A stretch of 64,000 bases of DNA from Plasmodiophora brassicae. Its lineage: Eukaryota > Endomyxa > Phytomyxea > Plasmodiophorida > Plasmodiophoridae. Of the stretch, positions 43,223-52,872 are shown piece after piece (the stretch's first letter is position 1; every line of letters begins with the position of its first letter). The notes below the pieces were generated by a model. The model saw only the letters and a list, made by a program, of their open reading frames with translations, was not told the DNA's origin and did not search any database. The DNA lies in NCBI GenBank assembly GCA_039704465.1, contig JASFAU010000019.1, positions 434,001-498,000 of the forward strand. The letters run 5' to 3'. A program made the position numbers and the translations under genes.

Positions 43223-43584
43223 CGTGGCAGTCTGGTTGGGCCGCCTGCGGCGCCTGTTCATCCCGATCCTGCTTTCATGGTCCGATATACTGGGACTGTG
43301 ACTGACGCGGACGCTAACCAGGAATAGGGACCCATGTCGTTACCGCGCTGCCTTCGGGTTCGTCGTTGGTCCTCCCCATTGATAGACCCTCGACCGCATG
43401 ACATGTCGAGCCGAATCGATGCCTGCAGTGATCAAAGCACAGGGGAGCTCGCGGTATCCGTTCCTATTGTACCGAAGGCGCGTTCGCATTACGTGTATGC
43501 AGGGTGCGGTGAGGGAACACTCACGATCCCAGGAACGACCAGCCGCGCAACAGATAGCACAACAGACACTATGTAGTGATTAAC

Positions 43585-43618
43585 GAATAAATGAACGAAA
43601 AATTTGACTCATTTATTC
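43585..43618. terminator. AT-rich inverted repeat and polyadenylation signal of family member B
   Basis: Arms GAATAAATGA (43585-43594) and TCATTTATTC (43609-43618) are perfect reverse complements. On the minus strand the right arm supplies AATAAA, 33-38 bp after the stop of gene B. Confidence 0.6.
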
Positions 43619-43649
43619 AAAAGGGACAGGTTGCGTACTCATGCGCACC

Positions 43650-44270
43650 CTAGTATTCATCAAAGTTGCCGTCCGGATCGTCATGTCCTTCCGACGCTTC
43701 GGCATTCTCGTCCGGATCGTCATGCCCTTCCGACGCTTCGGCATTCTCGTCCGCGTTGTCCGGACCTTGGTTCGTACGCTTCCCGGTAACGAACTCCTTG
43801 GCGCGCGTGACGGCAGGCTGCATGTAGTTCGTCTTCAGGTCTTTGAGCTTGTTCGTAACTTTGTTTTTGCCAAACGCTTGCTGCAGATGGTCAGCACCGG
43901 CAACAGCGCCAACGGCGGCCGCGACAGCCGTCCCGGGCACGACATATTTCATGCGGAGCCGCGGCAGAACCTTGACGCCAACGGCGGCTGTTCCAGCTCC
44001 AGCACCGACAAAAACGGCCTGCCTGCCGCGCTTTGTGAGCCGAAGCTTCTTGTCGTCGCCGGCTTCTTCGACTAGACCCATCTTCATTGTAGCGCGCCTG
44101 CTGAAGGCTTTGACGTTGTCTCCGCCGGCTCGGGCAATCGGCGCCAGCTTCGCGGCGGCGTCCTTGCCGACAGCCACGACCTTGTCCCCCAACGCACGGG
44201 CATCATCGATAGTGAATGCGGCGGCCGCGACGACCACCGCGGAAGCAATGAGGAACTTGACAATGGACAT
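43650..44270 (-). CDS. Surface-family protein B
   Basis: One exon, 206 residues. Signal peptide (IVKFLIASAVVVAAAAF). A region similar to the repeats of A (GKDAAAKLAPIARAGGDNVK) is present once. Two Gly/Ala/Val hydrophobic segments follow (VFVGAGAGTAAVGVKVL and VVPGTAVAAAVGAVAG), then the family core ADHLQQAFGKNKVTNKLKDL with KTNYMQPA, nearly the same as in A. The end is acidic with a 13-residue unit DENAEASEGHDDP repeated twice. A and B are adjacent, co-oriented duplicates and both lack the GPI-like tail of C, D and E. Confidence 0.7.
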   Translation of the reverse strand: MSIVKFLIASAVVVAAAAFTIDDARALGDKVVAVGKDAAAKLAPIARAGGDNVKAFSRRATMKMGLVEEAGDDKKLRLTKRGRQAVFVGAGAGTAAVGVKVLPRLRMKYVVPGTAVAAAVGAVAGADHLQQAFGKNKVTNKLKDLKTNYMQPAVTRAKEFVTGKRTNQGPDNADENAEASEGHDDPDENAEASEGHDDPDGNFDEY

Positions 44271-44386
44271 GTCGCGTGCGGATTCGTGTCAGTGATCGGC
44301 GCGGCGAAATGCAGACTAACGAGGACACGGCGCCGCCTCCCTGGTCCGCCCGCACCCCGCCACGGACGGCCGCCACTGCGGGCGAT

Positions 44387-44423
44387 CCGGAAATAGGTTC
44401 CACCGTCGAGAACCTATTTTTAA
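44387..44423. promoter_or_regulatory. Inverted pair of MEF2-like sites upstream of member B
   Basis: CCGGAAATAG (44387-44396) and CTATTTTTAA (44414-44423) start 27 bp apart and face each other; the flanks AAATAGGTTC and GAACCTATTT are exact reverse complements. They lie about 120-150 bp upstream of the ATG. Confidence 0.6.
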
Positions 44424-44843
44424 AACGTTTTCGCCGCGCCGCCAGTGCGTCGACTGCGCGCTGAGCTGTGTGACCTTAAATCGGGCATCAGAACAGTCTG
44501 TCCAACGGTACCGATTGGCAGGTTGACTGAATTTCGACGGGTGGGTCGCGAGCGATCATGCGGACACAGCGAAGGCGACGGCGGCGAACGCGAAGTCAGT
44601 AGAAAACGTCACGCCTATCTGCTGTGGGCGCCGACTGAAGTCGCCGACGACAGCCGATGCATGCCAGCGATATTGCGACTGCTGTAACGAGCAGCACTAG
44701 CAGTGACGGGGTGCGCTAAGAAGCGAGCACCACCCCGTTTCCGTGTCAGGAGCGCCTGATGCCGGATGTTGTACGAGTGTCCAAAGAGGATATTGTGGAG
44801 TCCCGAGTCGGATAGACGTGCCACGTAGTATCCAGTTGAGATC
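44424..44843. other. Spacer upstream of gene B promoter
   Basis: No gene is seen. The stretch leads into mobile-element remnants. Confidence 0.35.
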
Positions 44844-46800
44844 ATGTCGGAGGACGGTGCGACGGGTGCGGCGAGCTCAGTCAAGGCGGAGGATTTAGAC
44901 GAGATGCGTACCGTGTTGAGATCACTCGTCGCTCATGAAGGCCCAGCACGAGGGGAGTGTCCAGCAGAGAGGGGGCGATCCCGGAACTCAGGCTGGACCC
45001 TGGAGGAGTTCAGGGCGACCGTCCTCGCAGCCACGGAGCACGACATGATGGCCAAAGGGCAGACGTCGGTGCAGGACGCGACCCGGGCTCCGGTGGGCCG
45101 AGAGAACACGGTGCGGCCAGACGACACGGACAGGCCTCGGCTCGAGGCAGAGGTCGAAGTCCAAGTCGCAGCGATGCATTTCTACCACGGCTGGAGACGG
45201 TGTTGAACGAGTATCAGGAGGTCGACCCGGACCACTGCTCTCACGACGGCGAGACCTGCGACACCTCCTCGCGTCGCTCAACCTATACACGCAGATGCGG
45301 AGCGGGCTCGAGACGAAGCACATGCTCTGGGAGCGACTTCATTAGCGACGGCTAGAGGACAGCCCGCAGCAGGGATGCAGGCGAGGTCATCGGCGACGGC
45401 CTCGATATATCGGTAGCCGCGCCACTGGCCTCTCGCTTCGGGCATTCGAACCGGAAGGCTGAGCGGCGTTGCACGCCGAGCATCGCTCCTTCGCTCTGGC
45501 TCTCTCGCAGGTCGGCCAGGAGTGTTTCCCGCCGTACATGCCAACAGGCCAAATCTCGGGTGCCGGTCGGAGCGAGGGCTGACAGTGTCAGGCGTCGACA
45601 TAGCAGGTCGGCGCCGGAATAAAGTCCGTGCGAGCGGGGACCGACGGCAGTCGGTCAACGCGTCGTCGTTGAGTCGTGACAGTTTGACCGACCTTCACCA
45701 TGGACACTCGTGGAACCCAACGCAACCGCGATCACCAGGACCCCGACGAGGAGCCATTGAACACACCCGTATCGGCGCTGACCAGCACGATCGCGGCGAT
45801 CGTAGCGGAGGCGCTCCAGGCACAGCGCGCCGACATCGACGCCATGCTCCGGCAGCAGCGCGCTGAGATCTTGGCGCAGGTCGCCGCCAGCCCGTCCATC
45901 GTCCCCAAGACCGAAACCATTGATCCTGATCGACCGCCGACTCCCTTGTCGACCATATCGTACTCGACACCAGTCCGGCTGCACACGTTCACGGGCGATG
46001 ACTCGGTCGATCCAATGTCTGCGACGACGTGGTTCGACGAAGTGTCAGGCGTCGACATAGCAGGTCGGCGCCGGAATAAAGTCCGTGCGAGCGGGGACCG
46101 ACGGCAGTCGGTCAACGCGTCGTCGTTGAGTCGTGACAGACAGGAGTTCGCTGACGGCAATGTCCCGTTCCTGGCCTGGCATTCCGTGCACATTGACCAC
46201 GTCGTGGACCTCCCCAAACCGTCGCGCGGGAACGGGCATGTCTTAACGTTGACATGTCGGATGTGTCATTCGACCTTGTTCCTGCCTGTGCGACGTCGGT
46301 ACACAGCGGGGAATTCGGCGGAGGCCCTGATCCGGTTCGCGTTCGGTCAGACGGGGATCCCCGGGCAAGATTACAGCCGATAATCGACCCTGGCGGAACG
46401 ATCTGCTCGATGCGATCAGTAAGGCGTCCGGATTCCTGTTGGCGATGACGCTGTCCTACCGAGTGGTCGGGACGGGATCGCGGATCGCCCGCATCGATGA
46501 AGGCATTCCTGCAAACCATGACTGACGGTGACCTGCTGCGTTGGAACCAGCAGCCCGAGTACCTGACTTTCGCCTACTGCAAAGGCGTCTGCGAGACGAC
46601 CAAGGAGACGCCTCACTATCTGGAGTTCGGGCGACATGTACGAGGTCCGTTGGAGTACAATGTTCTGCCGAAGAAGCGGATCGATTGGTCGTATCGCGAA
46701 TACCTGGGCAGTCGCCGATCGCATGGCAAAGGAGGCCTATAAGCTACTTCCACGCTATCGTCTTCAACAACTGTACGTAAATACACGCATGAAGAGGCAT
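44844..46800 (+). mobile_element. Ty3/gypsy retrotransposon remnant, interrupted by a miniature LTR element
   Basis: The clearest part is an integrase: WHSVHIDHVVDLPKPSRGNG, then TLFLPVRRRYTAGNSAEALI with the usual spacing, followed after frame changes by FAYCKGVCETTKETPHYLEF with GRHVRGPL, typical of the integrase C-terminal part. Upstream is a 120-residue open frame (44844-45206) that may be gag-like but cannot be assigned. Stops and frame changes show the copy is dead. The 553-bp element at 45586-46138 is inserted just before the integrase core. Confidence 0.7.
45586..46138 (+). mobile_element. Miniature LTR retrotransposon (TRIM-like) with identical 96-bp LTRs
   Basis: Two identical 96-bp direct repeats (45586-45681 and 46043-46138) begin TGTCAGG and end GTGACA, so they have the TG...CA ends of LTRs. 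Both are flanked by the 5-bp target duplication GACAG (45581-45585 and 46139-46143). Each LTR contains AATAAA. The 361-bp interior encodes only a gag-like fragment from the ATG at 45700 (with TFTGDDSVDPMSATTWFDE), no polymerase. LTR identity indicates recent insertion; mobilisation must have been in trans. No convincing tRNA primer site was recognised. Confidence 0.85.
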
Positions 46801-46959
46801 CGTTCAACAGCTGCCAAATCGTGACTGTGACGGCGAAGCCGACAACGTTCAACGGGAAAACAATGGATGCGATGTTCGAGTTTGTTTCAGAAGTCAACCA
46901 GCTCTTTATTTGTAGATTGACGAACAAAAAATCAATGTCGTTTCGGAACTGCAAATCGC

Positions 46960-47800
46960 TCACGCGACGACGGCGAAGGCAATAGCAGCGAAGGCGGTGG
47001 CACCGACGGCGACTGACGAGGCCGAGTTCTTGGTCGTCTTCTCGTTCACGTCGTTCTTCGTCTGTCCCTTCTTGCCGGTGACCGCGTCCTTGACGCCGAC
47101 CAGAGCGTTCGTGACTTTGTTCTCGCCGGCCCTCTCCTTGATCTGGTCAGCAAGGGCAACCGCGCCAGCACCACCGGCGGCAAGGGTCACACCACCAATG
47201 GCCATCGCCTTGAGGAACTTGCCCTGCGGCTTGATCTGCTGCTGGGCCGGCTCCTCCACGACTGGCTTGCGGAACGCCTTGTACGCCTCATTGGCCAAGT
47301 AACCAGCACCGCCAATACCACCAATACCGCCAGCGGTGACGTACTTGTGTTTGAGGGCCAATTCCTTGACGTCGCTGACGAAGTTTGTGATGTCGCCCTT
47401 CAACTTCGCAGCACGTTGCCATATGGGAGTGGGAACCTGAGGGGGAACCTGAGGGGGAACCTGAGGGGGAACCTGAGGGGGAACCTGAGGGGGAACCTGA
47501 GGGGGAACCTGAGGGGGAACCTGAGGGGGAACCTGAGGGGGAACCTGAGGGGGAACCTGAGGGGGAACCTGAGGGGGAAGGGGGAACCTGAGGGGGAACC
47601 TGAGGGGGAACCTGAGGGGGAACCTGAGGGGGAACCTGAGGGGGAACCTGAGGGGGAACCTGAGGGGGAACCTGAGGGGGAACCTGAGGGGGAACCTGAG
47701 GGGGAACCTGAGGGGGAACCTGAGGATCCGGAGTGTCGGCGGCGTTGGCGACAGCGGCGAACAGCAGGGCGAAGGCAACGACTAGCTTGAGGCTGGGCAT
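46960..47800 (-). pseudogene. Surface-family protein C, frame broken in a PQVP minisatellite
   Basis: The start (MPSLKLVVAFALLFAAVANA) is a signal peptide nearly identical in type to members D and E. About 24 copies of a 12-bp unit encoding Pro-Gln-Val-Pro follow. At about 47575-47590 one unit lacks 5 bp, so the signal frame runs into Ser-Pro-Ser-Gly codons while the rest of the gene continues in another frame. That second part encodes a helical region, the hydrophobic segment, the family core ADQIKERAGENKVTNALVGV and a GPI-like tail (NSASSVAVGATAFAAIAFAV). The span is 841 nt, not a multiple of three. It is either a recent null allele, a slippage-switchable gene, or an assembly error in the repeat. 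AATAAA lies at 46910-46905. Confidence 0.7.
47430..47726. repeat. 12-bp minisatellite within family member C
   Basis: Head-to-tail units of AACCTGAGGGGG (plus strand), about 12 on each side of one unit shortened by 5 bp. The units are almost identical, indicating recent expansion. They encode PQVP in one frame and, shifted, SPSG or RFPL. Confidence 0.95.
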
Positions 47801-47941
47801 GACGGACAGGTGGTGGTGTCGGAGGGCGATGGTCGTTCTGGAAGTCGATGTCGCAAGCGCGCGGCAAATTGCAGAATGACGACGCCGTTGCGGTCGCAGC
47901 GCGACCAATGCAGCCTCAGGCTGACCGCCACTGCGCCCGAC

Positions 47942-47978
47942 CTCAAAATAGACCGGCTGACTGCTGGCCTATTTTTAG
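47942..47978. promoter_or_regulatory. Inverted pair of MEF2-like sites upstream of member C
   Basis: CTCAAAATAG (47942-47951) and the perfect site CTATTTTTAG (47969-47978) start 27 bp apart and face each other. They are about 140-180 bp upstream of the start codon. Confidence 0.65.
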
Positions 47979-48045
47979 GCATAGCCCCACTGTCCGCGCC
48001 GCACTGTTTTAGACTTGACGAGTGTTCGCGAATTCTGTACATAGT

Positions 48046-48099
48046 CCGGACCGCCCAACTAGGCTAATCTCGTTGTAGTGGCCTAGTTGGGCGGTCCGG
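48046..48099. repeat. Perfect 19-bp inverted repeat with 16-bp loop
   Basis: Arm CCGGACCGCCCAACTAGGC (48046-48064) is the exact reverse complement of 48081-48099. A 43-bp tandem duplication follows at about 48121-48207 (both copies contain CGCAGTTTGT and TGGACTTCC). RNA from either strand would form a strong hairpin. Confidence 0.85.
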
Positions 48100-48289
48100 T
48101 CTACAATTCGTCGGCGAAGGGCTCGCAGTTTGTGGTGACTGGTGGACTTCCCGGTCGCGACGTCCTCGCAGTTTGTTGTGACCGCTGGACTTCCTGGTCG
48201 CCACGCGTGACGCCTTTTTTGCATTGCCCGTCCTGGCTGTCCTCGACGTGCATCTCTGGGCAGCGGGATGTGAGCGATAAACGCGGCTA

Positions 48290-48640
48290 CCAGTACTGTT
48301 GAATACAGGCATCTGAGATTTCGTCCGATCGAAGTATTGCCATCGGAGTGCTGACTGTGGCGTTGGATTGCTACCGGTGGGTCCTCGAACGTTGACCTGT
48401 TGATATCATTGCCGAATGCGTCGTTGGACGGTATCAAGGGAGGACTGTTCGCGGTATCGGGGAGAGCCGCGATTGCGACAGCATGTCGACGAACGGCCAA
48501 CGCACCGCACCGGACAGTCGTCCAGTGGCTGGCCCTAACCATTAGGGCGCCAGCAGCGGTTCCAAGCTGCAGCTCCATGTTCATCGTGATTGCTCGAAGT
48601 TCATCTAGAACCACCAGAGGCTTCTCAGACTACTAACCAT
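48290..48640 (+). pseudogene. Probable decayed copy of the PAS protein gene start
   Basis: The segment around 48375-48430 (GTTGAT, then CCGAATGCGTCG and TTGG) parallels 51805-51855 in the intact PAS gene (GTTGATGTCGTCTTCCAATG and CGTCGCTTGG), and it lies in the same position relative to member C as the PAS gene does to member D. The frame is broken. This suggests an old duplication of a two-gene block. The match is short, hence the moderate confidence. Confidence 0.45.
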
Positions 48641-49094
48641 GCTGACTTGATTGAAGCGAGCCCGTCTCATTGAGTACAAAGATGTTGCGCATTGTCTGGC
48701 TGGGCTTTAACGTCTGACAGTGTAGCGGCCCTCAGCGGCGCCACCAGCACCTTCAGCCTTCAGTACTGTTGTCACGTCCACCGCGTGATACACACTTGGT
48801 CGTTACCGTTCCTCTTCGATGCTGTCGTTGTCTAGCAGTACTTTCCAGACAGCAATCGGCACCGCGTCCGATGCCAGCGCCGGCTAGTTGACGTCATGAA
48901 TAGCAAGATGGGATCCGGTAAGACAGCCCGCAGGATGTCAGTACTTCAGTTTTGTAATCACAAATGGGCGCGTGCATGGGACTGATCTCACGCTCCAGAG
49001 ACATCAGCGACGAACATCAGCCGACCACCTATGCAACCCGGCAATTTCATGAGTTGCTCATCGGTGGCCTTCTAACCGGGGCCGGGGCCAAGCG
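48641..49094. other. No gene seen
   Basis: The stretch between the decayed PAS copy and the next retrotransposon remnant shows no supported exon, repeat or RNA gene. Confidence 0.35.
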
Positions 49095-50690
49095 ATGTGG
49101 AAGCCCATCTTTAAAGAGGAGAGGCGCCGCCCGCTAGTAAACGACACCCAACGCACTGGCGTTCGTTCCGTCCCGAAACAGGTTCACGAATGCGGTGTTC
49201 GAGGAGATTCCGCGATCGAGCTCGCTGCTAGCGAGCGATATCGGCAACTGACTGCCGACGTAATGATCTCCGTTCCACGCGCCTTATACAGAGGGCTCAA
49301 CGAGGATGTCAAAGAAATCATAACGTCGATGAGTGCTGAGCAGACAATGCTGTAGACCGTAGTGCCTAAGGCGCCTTCCACCATTCGCCTCGTCACTGAC
49401 TACCAGGACCTGGATCCTGTCCGAGTACAACTACGTCATCCATCATCGGCCAGCTGGATTCCTGTCGGGCAAGCGGGACGCGGTATCGTTGCGGCCCGGG
49501 TGCGATATACCGGCTGGAGAGCGGCCAGTTGACGCTGGATTGCGGCGATCACGACCTAGCTTCCAGCAGAAGCATGCCCTGCAGCAAGGATCCAGCGTGT
49601 TGTTCGGCGCCGGCACCCAAGAGAGGACCGAGGCGCCTGCCTGAAAAGCGCGAAACACAAATAAACTAAACTAAACTAAACAAAACGGCACCGAAGATCC
49701 CCGACGAAGGTGAAGAGCTCCAAGCACACACACGCACACGCAAACGAGCGTTGTCAGCGGCATCTGATCCGTCAGCAAGCATCCCTCCGAGAACGCGGTG
49801 AACCTTCTGTATATGTTGCGAAATGAGGCGGTGGTCACAGCCAGAATCAACGCCCAGCTCGGTGTACCACGCCTCCATCACGGTTCACCCTTTGTCGGTC
49901 ACGATTTAGACGTGGGCAATTAGACGCTGGAGCGCAATCAGCGTTAGCTTGTGTTGAGGAAAGGCACTGGGCACGTTCATCAACAAGGGAGCGTATACAC
50001 GAGCGATTGCAGAAACCGCCATACAACGGGCCGTTATGATTGCTTCCCATTCCTTCTGATTGTGGTAATCGATGTCACCTGACTTCATCGTAGGCTTTCC
50101 TACGTCGCTAGAGTGTGGGACTTACATCCGGATTGGGGAGAGCGCGCGCTAGTGATCCGGAAAGTCCACCCATAACGGGACTTACTGGGTATGGCTGTAG
50201 TGGATCGATAGTCCAATTGCTAACCCATTTCATCTCGTGCTCCGACGCCCTCGATGATCTCCAGGTTCTGGAAGCCTGCTGAGGTGATTGTAGGTCGCAC
50301 GCAACCTGACGTCAGGACAGCGCACGCAGGCGAACGGCCAGGCCGAGCGCGTCAGCCAGGTATATACGATATTGCAGAACAACATTCACAGTTTCGTGTC
50401 GTACGTATCAACAGGAGCCCGGCCGGACCTGTTGCCAGTTGCTGAATTCTCCTATATCGACACCCCGAGCACGTGGCGGACAAGACGACCGCTCTCTTCG
50501 CAAACGATGCTTACCAACATGTTCTCGCAGATACCAGGGTGTAACACGTTCAGCCAAAACAGCCAGCGGTCGATGAACGCGCCGACCAGCTACAGCGTGT
50601 TCGGGCGCATCTTCAAGCCGATCAAGTTCAGAGCATCAAGCTGGTCACAAGCGAAGGTCACCGCCACGTGGTGTTGATCGAGGCTCGCAT
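49095..50690 (+). mobile_element. Second Ty3/gypsy retrotransposon remnant
   Basis: Pieces of a polyprotein appear in order but in different frames. Near 49360 TIRLVTDYQDLDPV resembles the start of reverse transcriptase. Near 50300 a frame reads RTQANGQAERVSQVY, like the integrase block before its last Glu, followed at about 50370-50460 by HSFVSYVSTG and LLPVAEFSYIDT, the usual continuation. Multiple stops make it inactive. A tiny retroposon lies within it at 49623. Confidence 0.6.
49623..49685 (+). mobile_element. Tiny retroposon with (AAACT)n tail and target duplication
   Basis: A 63-bp insert containing GGCGCCTGC, GCGCGAAACACAAATAAA and then a (CTAAA)n tail is flanked by CGGCACCCAAGA (49611-49622) and CGGCACCGAAGA (49686-49697), a 12-bp target duplication with one mismatch. 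The same core in opposite orientation lies at 57637-57681. It resembles the severely 5'-truncated end of a non-LTR element or a SINE. Confidence 0.7.
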
Positions 50691-50875
50691 GGTCTCAAGC
50701 AAACCGGCCCTGCCGGTCTTGAGCGCCGATTCGTCTCCCCAGAGCAGCGCCACGTTGCGTATCCTGGAGGCCCAATGGACATCGCTCTTGTTTCGAATGT
50801 CAACCGGCTGTTTATTTGTAGATTGACGAACAATGGTATTGAGACATTTAAAACTCAAACTGAAGACATCATCGT

Positions 50876-51340
50876 TCAGGCGAGGACGGCGAACGCGGCG
50901 GCGGCGAACGCGGTGGCGCCGACGGCGACGGACGAGGCCGAGCTCTTGACCGTCTTCTTCAGCTCCTCCTTCTTGTCGTCGTTCTTGTTGCCCATGACCT
51001 TGTTCTTGGCGTCGACCAGGCCATTGGTGAACCTGTTCTCGCCGACCTTCTCCCGGATCTTGTCCGCGCCGGCAACGACGGCGGCAACACCCAGGCCACC
51101 GACGACCGCAGCGGCACCGACACCCTTGACGATCTTCTTGCCGGCAGGCTCGTTGACCAGGTAGTTCTTCGCGCCGACCACGGCGTTCTTGACGCGGTCC
51201 TTCGTGTTCGACAGGACCGTCTTGGCGCGATCCATGGCTCCGGGCGCGGACGCCACCGGCACCGTCTTCACTTCCTTGGCGGCGTATGCGACGGCGATGA
51301 ACATCAGGGCGAAGGCAACGACGAACTTCGTGCTGGACAT
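50876..51340 (-). CDS. Surface-family protein D
   Basis: One exon, 154 residues. Signal peptide (KFVVAFALMFIAVAYAA), a Lys-rich helical region, a hydrophobic Val/Gly/Ala segment (AAAVVGGLGVAAVVAGAD), the family core KIREKVGENRFTNGLVDAKN and a C-terminal GPI-like tail (SSASSVAVGATAFAAAAFAV) with no residue after it. The tail is almost the same as in C and E. Its 3' flank shares a block of about 35 bp with C, including ACAAATAAA and TCGTCAATCT. It is transcribed away from the PAS gene. Confidence 0.75.
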   Translation of the reverse strand: MSSTKFVVAFALMFIAVAYAAKEVKTVPVASAPGAMDRAKTVLSNTKDRVKNAVVGAKNYLVNEPAGKKIVKGVGAAAVVGGLGVAAVVAGADKIREKVGENRFTNGLVDAKNKVMGNKNDDKKEELKKTVKSSASSVAVGATAFAAAAFAVLA

Positions 51341-51465
51341 GGCTGACCGGTGGTGTCGGTGGCTGATCGTCCTGGACGTCGACGTTGCTGGCGCGCGGCG
51401 GAAATGCGGAATGACGCCGCGGTCCGGACGGTGCAGCTTGACGACCTCGGTGCACTGCGGTCGTC

Positions 51466-51500
51466 CCCGAAATAGCACGGCGGACTGCGGGCGTTTTTAG
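51466..51500. promoter_or_regulatory. Degenerate inverted MEF2-like pair upstream of member D
   Basis: CCCGAAATAG (51466-51475) and GCGTTTTTAG (51491-51500) start 25 bp apart, with the same orientation as in genes B and C. Followed by TTTTAGACTTG, a word also present in the promoter of C. Confidence 0.5.
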
Positions 51501-51727
51501 GCACGACCGCACCGCACGGTTTTAGACTTGCCGTAGACTCGAAGCGTTGGAACCGCGCGTAGTCCGCAGTCGCGCAGTTTCCCCCCGGGGTTCCGCGCTG
51601 AAGCGTTTGACGTTGGCATCGGGCCTGATCTCCCTCGCGGATCGCGACCAACGGATGACGCCGAGGGCCGGTGTGAATTATACAGACACCTTTGAGATAT
51701 TTATGCGAGATATTGCCAGGCGAGTAG

Positions 51728-52851
51728 ATGGCGTCGCCGAGCGAGGATGCGGAATGGACGACGGCGAACGGGTGGAACGAAGGCCTACCGTTGATGCTGG
51801 ATAATGTCCTGAATGTCGACGCGTTGATGTCGTCTTCCAATGCGTCGCTTGGCGCCGGGGACGTGCCGTCGAGGGCGCCCAGTTTCCAGTCGACACGAAA
51901 ACGGGCGGCGCAGACGCGACAGGAAGCGCCAGCGCGCCAGAAATCCATCAAGGTGACGGATGACATGACGTTCGAGGAGCTCGAGCAGCAACTCCTCGCC
52001 GCGGAACAGACTGCGCCCGTCGTTGAAGTGCATGTGCGGACGACGGCAAAGGCGCAACCGTCTCGCCTAGCGCACTTCTCGACGCTGCTCGAGTCGATTT
52101 GGACGCGAACATGCAAGAGCGCCATCGACGAGAGCATCGCCAAAGGCCTCGACGACTACCAGGCCATGATGGATCGAATCAAGGCCGTCACCGCGAACTC
52201 CATCTCGAGGATGGTACGCACCGTGGAATTCGACTCGATTCGGACGCGGTTGCGCTCCCTGGGCATCAACGTCGGCCCGCAATCGGCACCACCTCCCCTG
52301 ACCAGGGACCAGCTCGCTCTCGTCAAAGACGAGATCGATCGAGACCCGGGGATCGCCTCGGTGACCGTCTATCGTGCCGAATGGTCCGACAATGGGACCA
52401 CGGGGCTCTCGCTGAACAGCGAAGCAGTGAAGCTGTTCGGGTACACCCCTGAGGAGCTGTTCGAGATCTGGGCGTTCAACCTGACTGGAGAACTATCGCA
52501 CGTTCCGCTGTGGGTCAGCCTCATATCCGACAGAGACTGGCCCGCCGTCGCCGAAGCCGGCTGCCGCACGCTGCTCGGCCTGAAGCCGTTGACGGGCGCG
52601 AACCTCGGCCGAGTCCACGTCGTCACGAAATCAGGGAGAGAGGTGAGGCGCACCTGGGCGGCGTCACCCCCCACAGCCAGGGTTTGCTGATTCCGACTCA
52701 GGTGACGTGTTCGACGACGACGATCGCGAACTACCCTGCACAGGCAGCCAAGGAGACGATGGGGCGCGGCCCGCACAGCATCTCGTACTGCTTCGTCGCG
52801 GAAGCGGCGCTCCGGACGCCACAGCGTAAGCGTGGGCAGCAGCATTCCTGA
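51728..52851 (+). CDS. PAS-domain protein
   Basis: Exons 51728-52642 and 52702-52851, phase 0, 354 residues. The first third is Ser/Gln-rich with an acidic start and a helix (FEELEQQLLAAEQ). A helical region follows (KSAIDESIAKGLDDYQAMMD). The PAS fold is seen at LNSEAVKLFGYTPEELFEIW, then WVSLISDRDWPAVAEAGC and VTKSGREV, continuing across the intron into TCSTTTIANY. PAS domains sense ligands or mediate dimer formation, often in transcription factors. No bZIP or bHLH is visible. AATAAA (52858-52863) lies only 7 bp after the stop and about 10 bp from the end of convergent RIC8. Confidence 0.75.
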
Positions 52852-52872
52852 TTCGCGAATAAAGCCGAACCT

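Noticed and set aside
47430..47726. CRISPR-like array
   Set aside because: The 12-bp units are directly adjacent without spacers and the genome is eukaryotic.
48009..48614. 201-codon minus-strand frame
   Set aside because: It runs through a hairpin, a tandem duplication and the antisense of the decayed PAS copy; no domain is visible.
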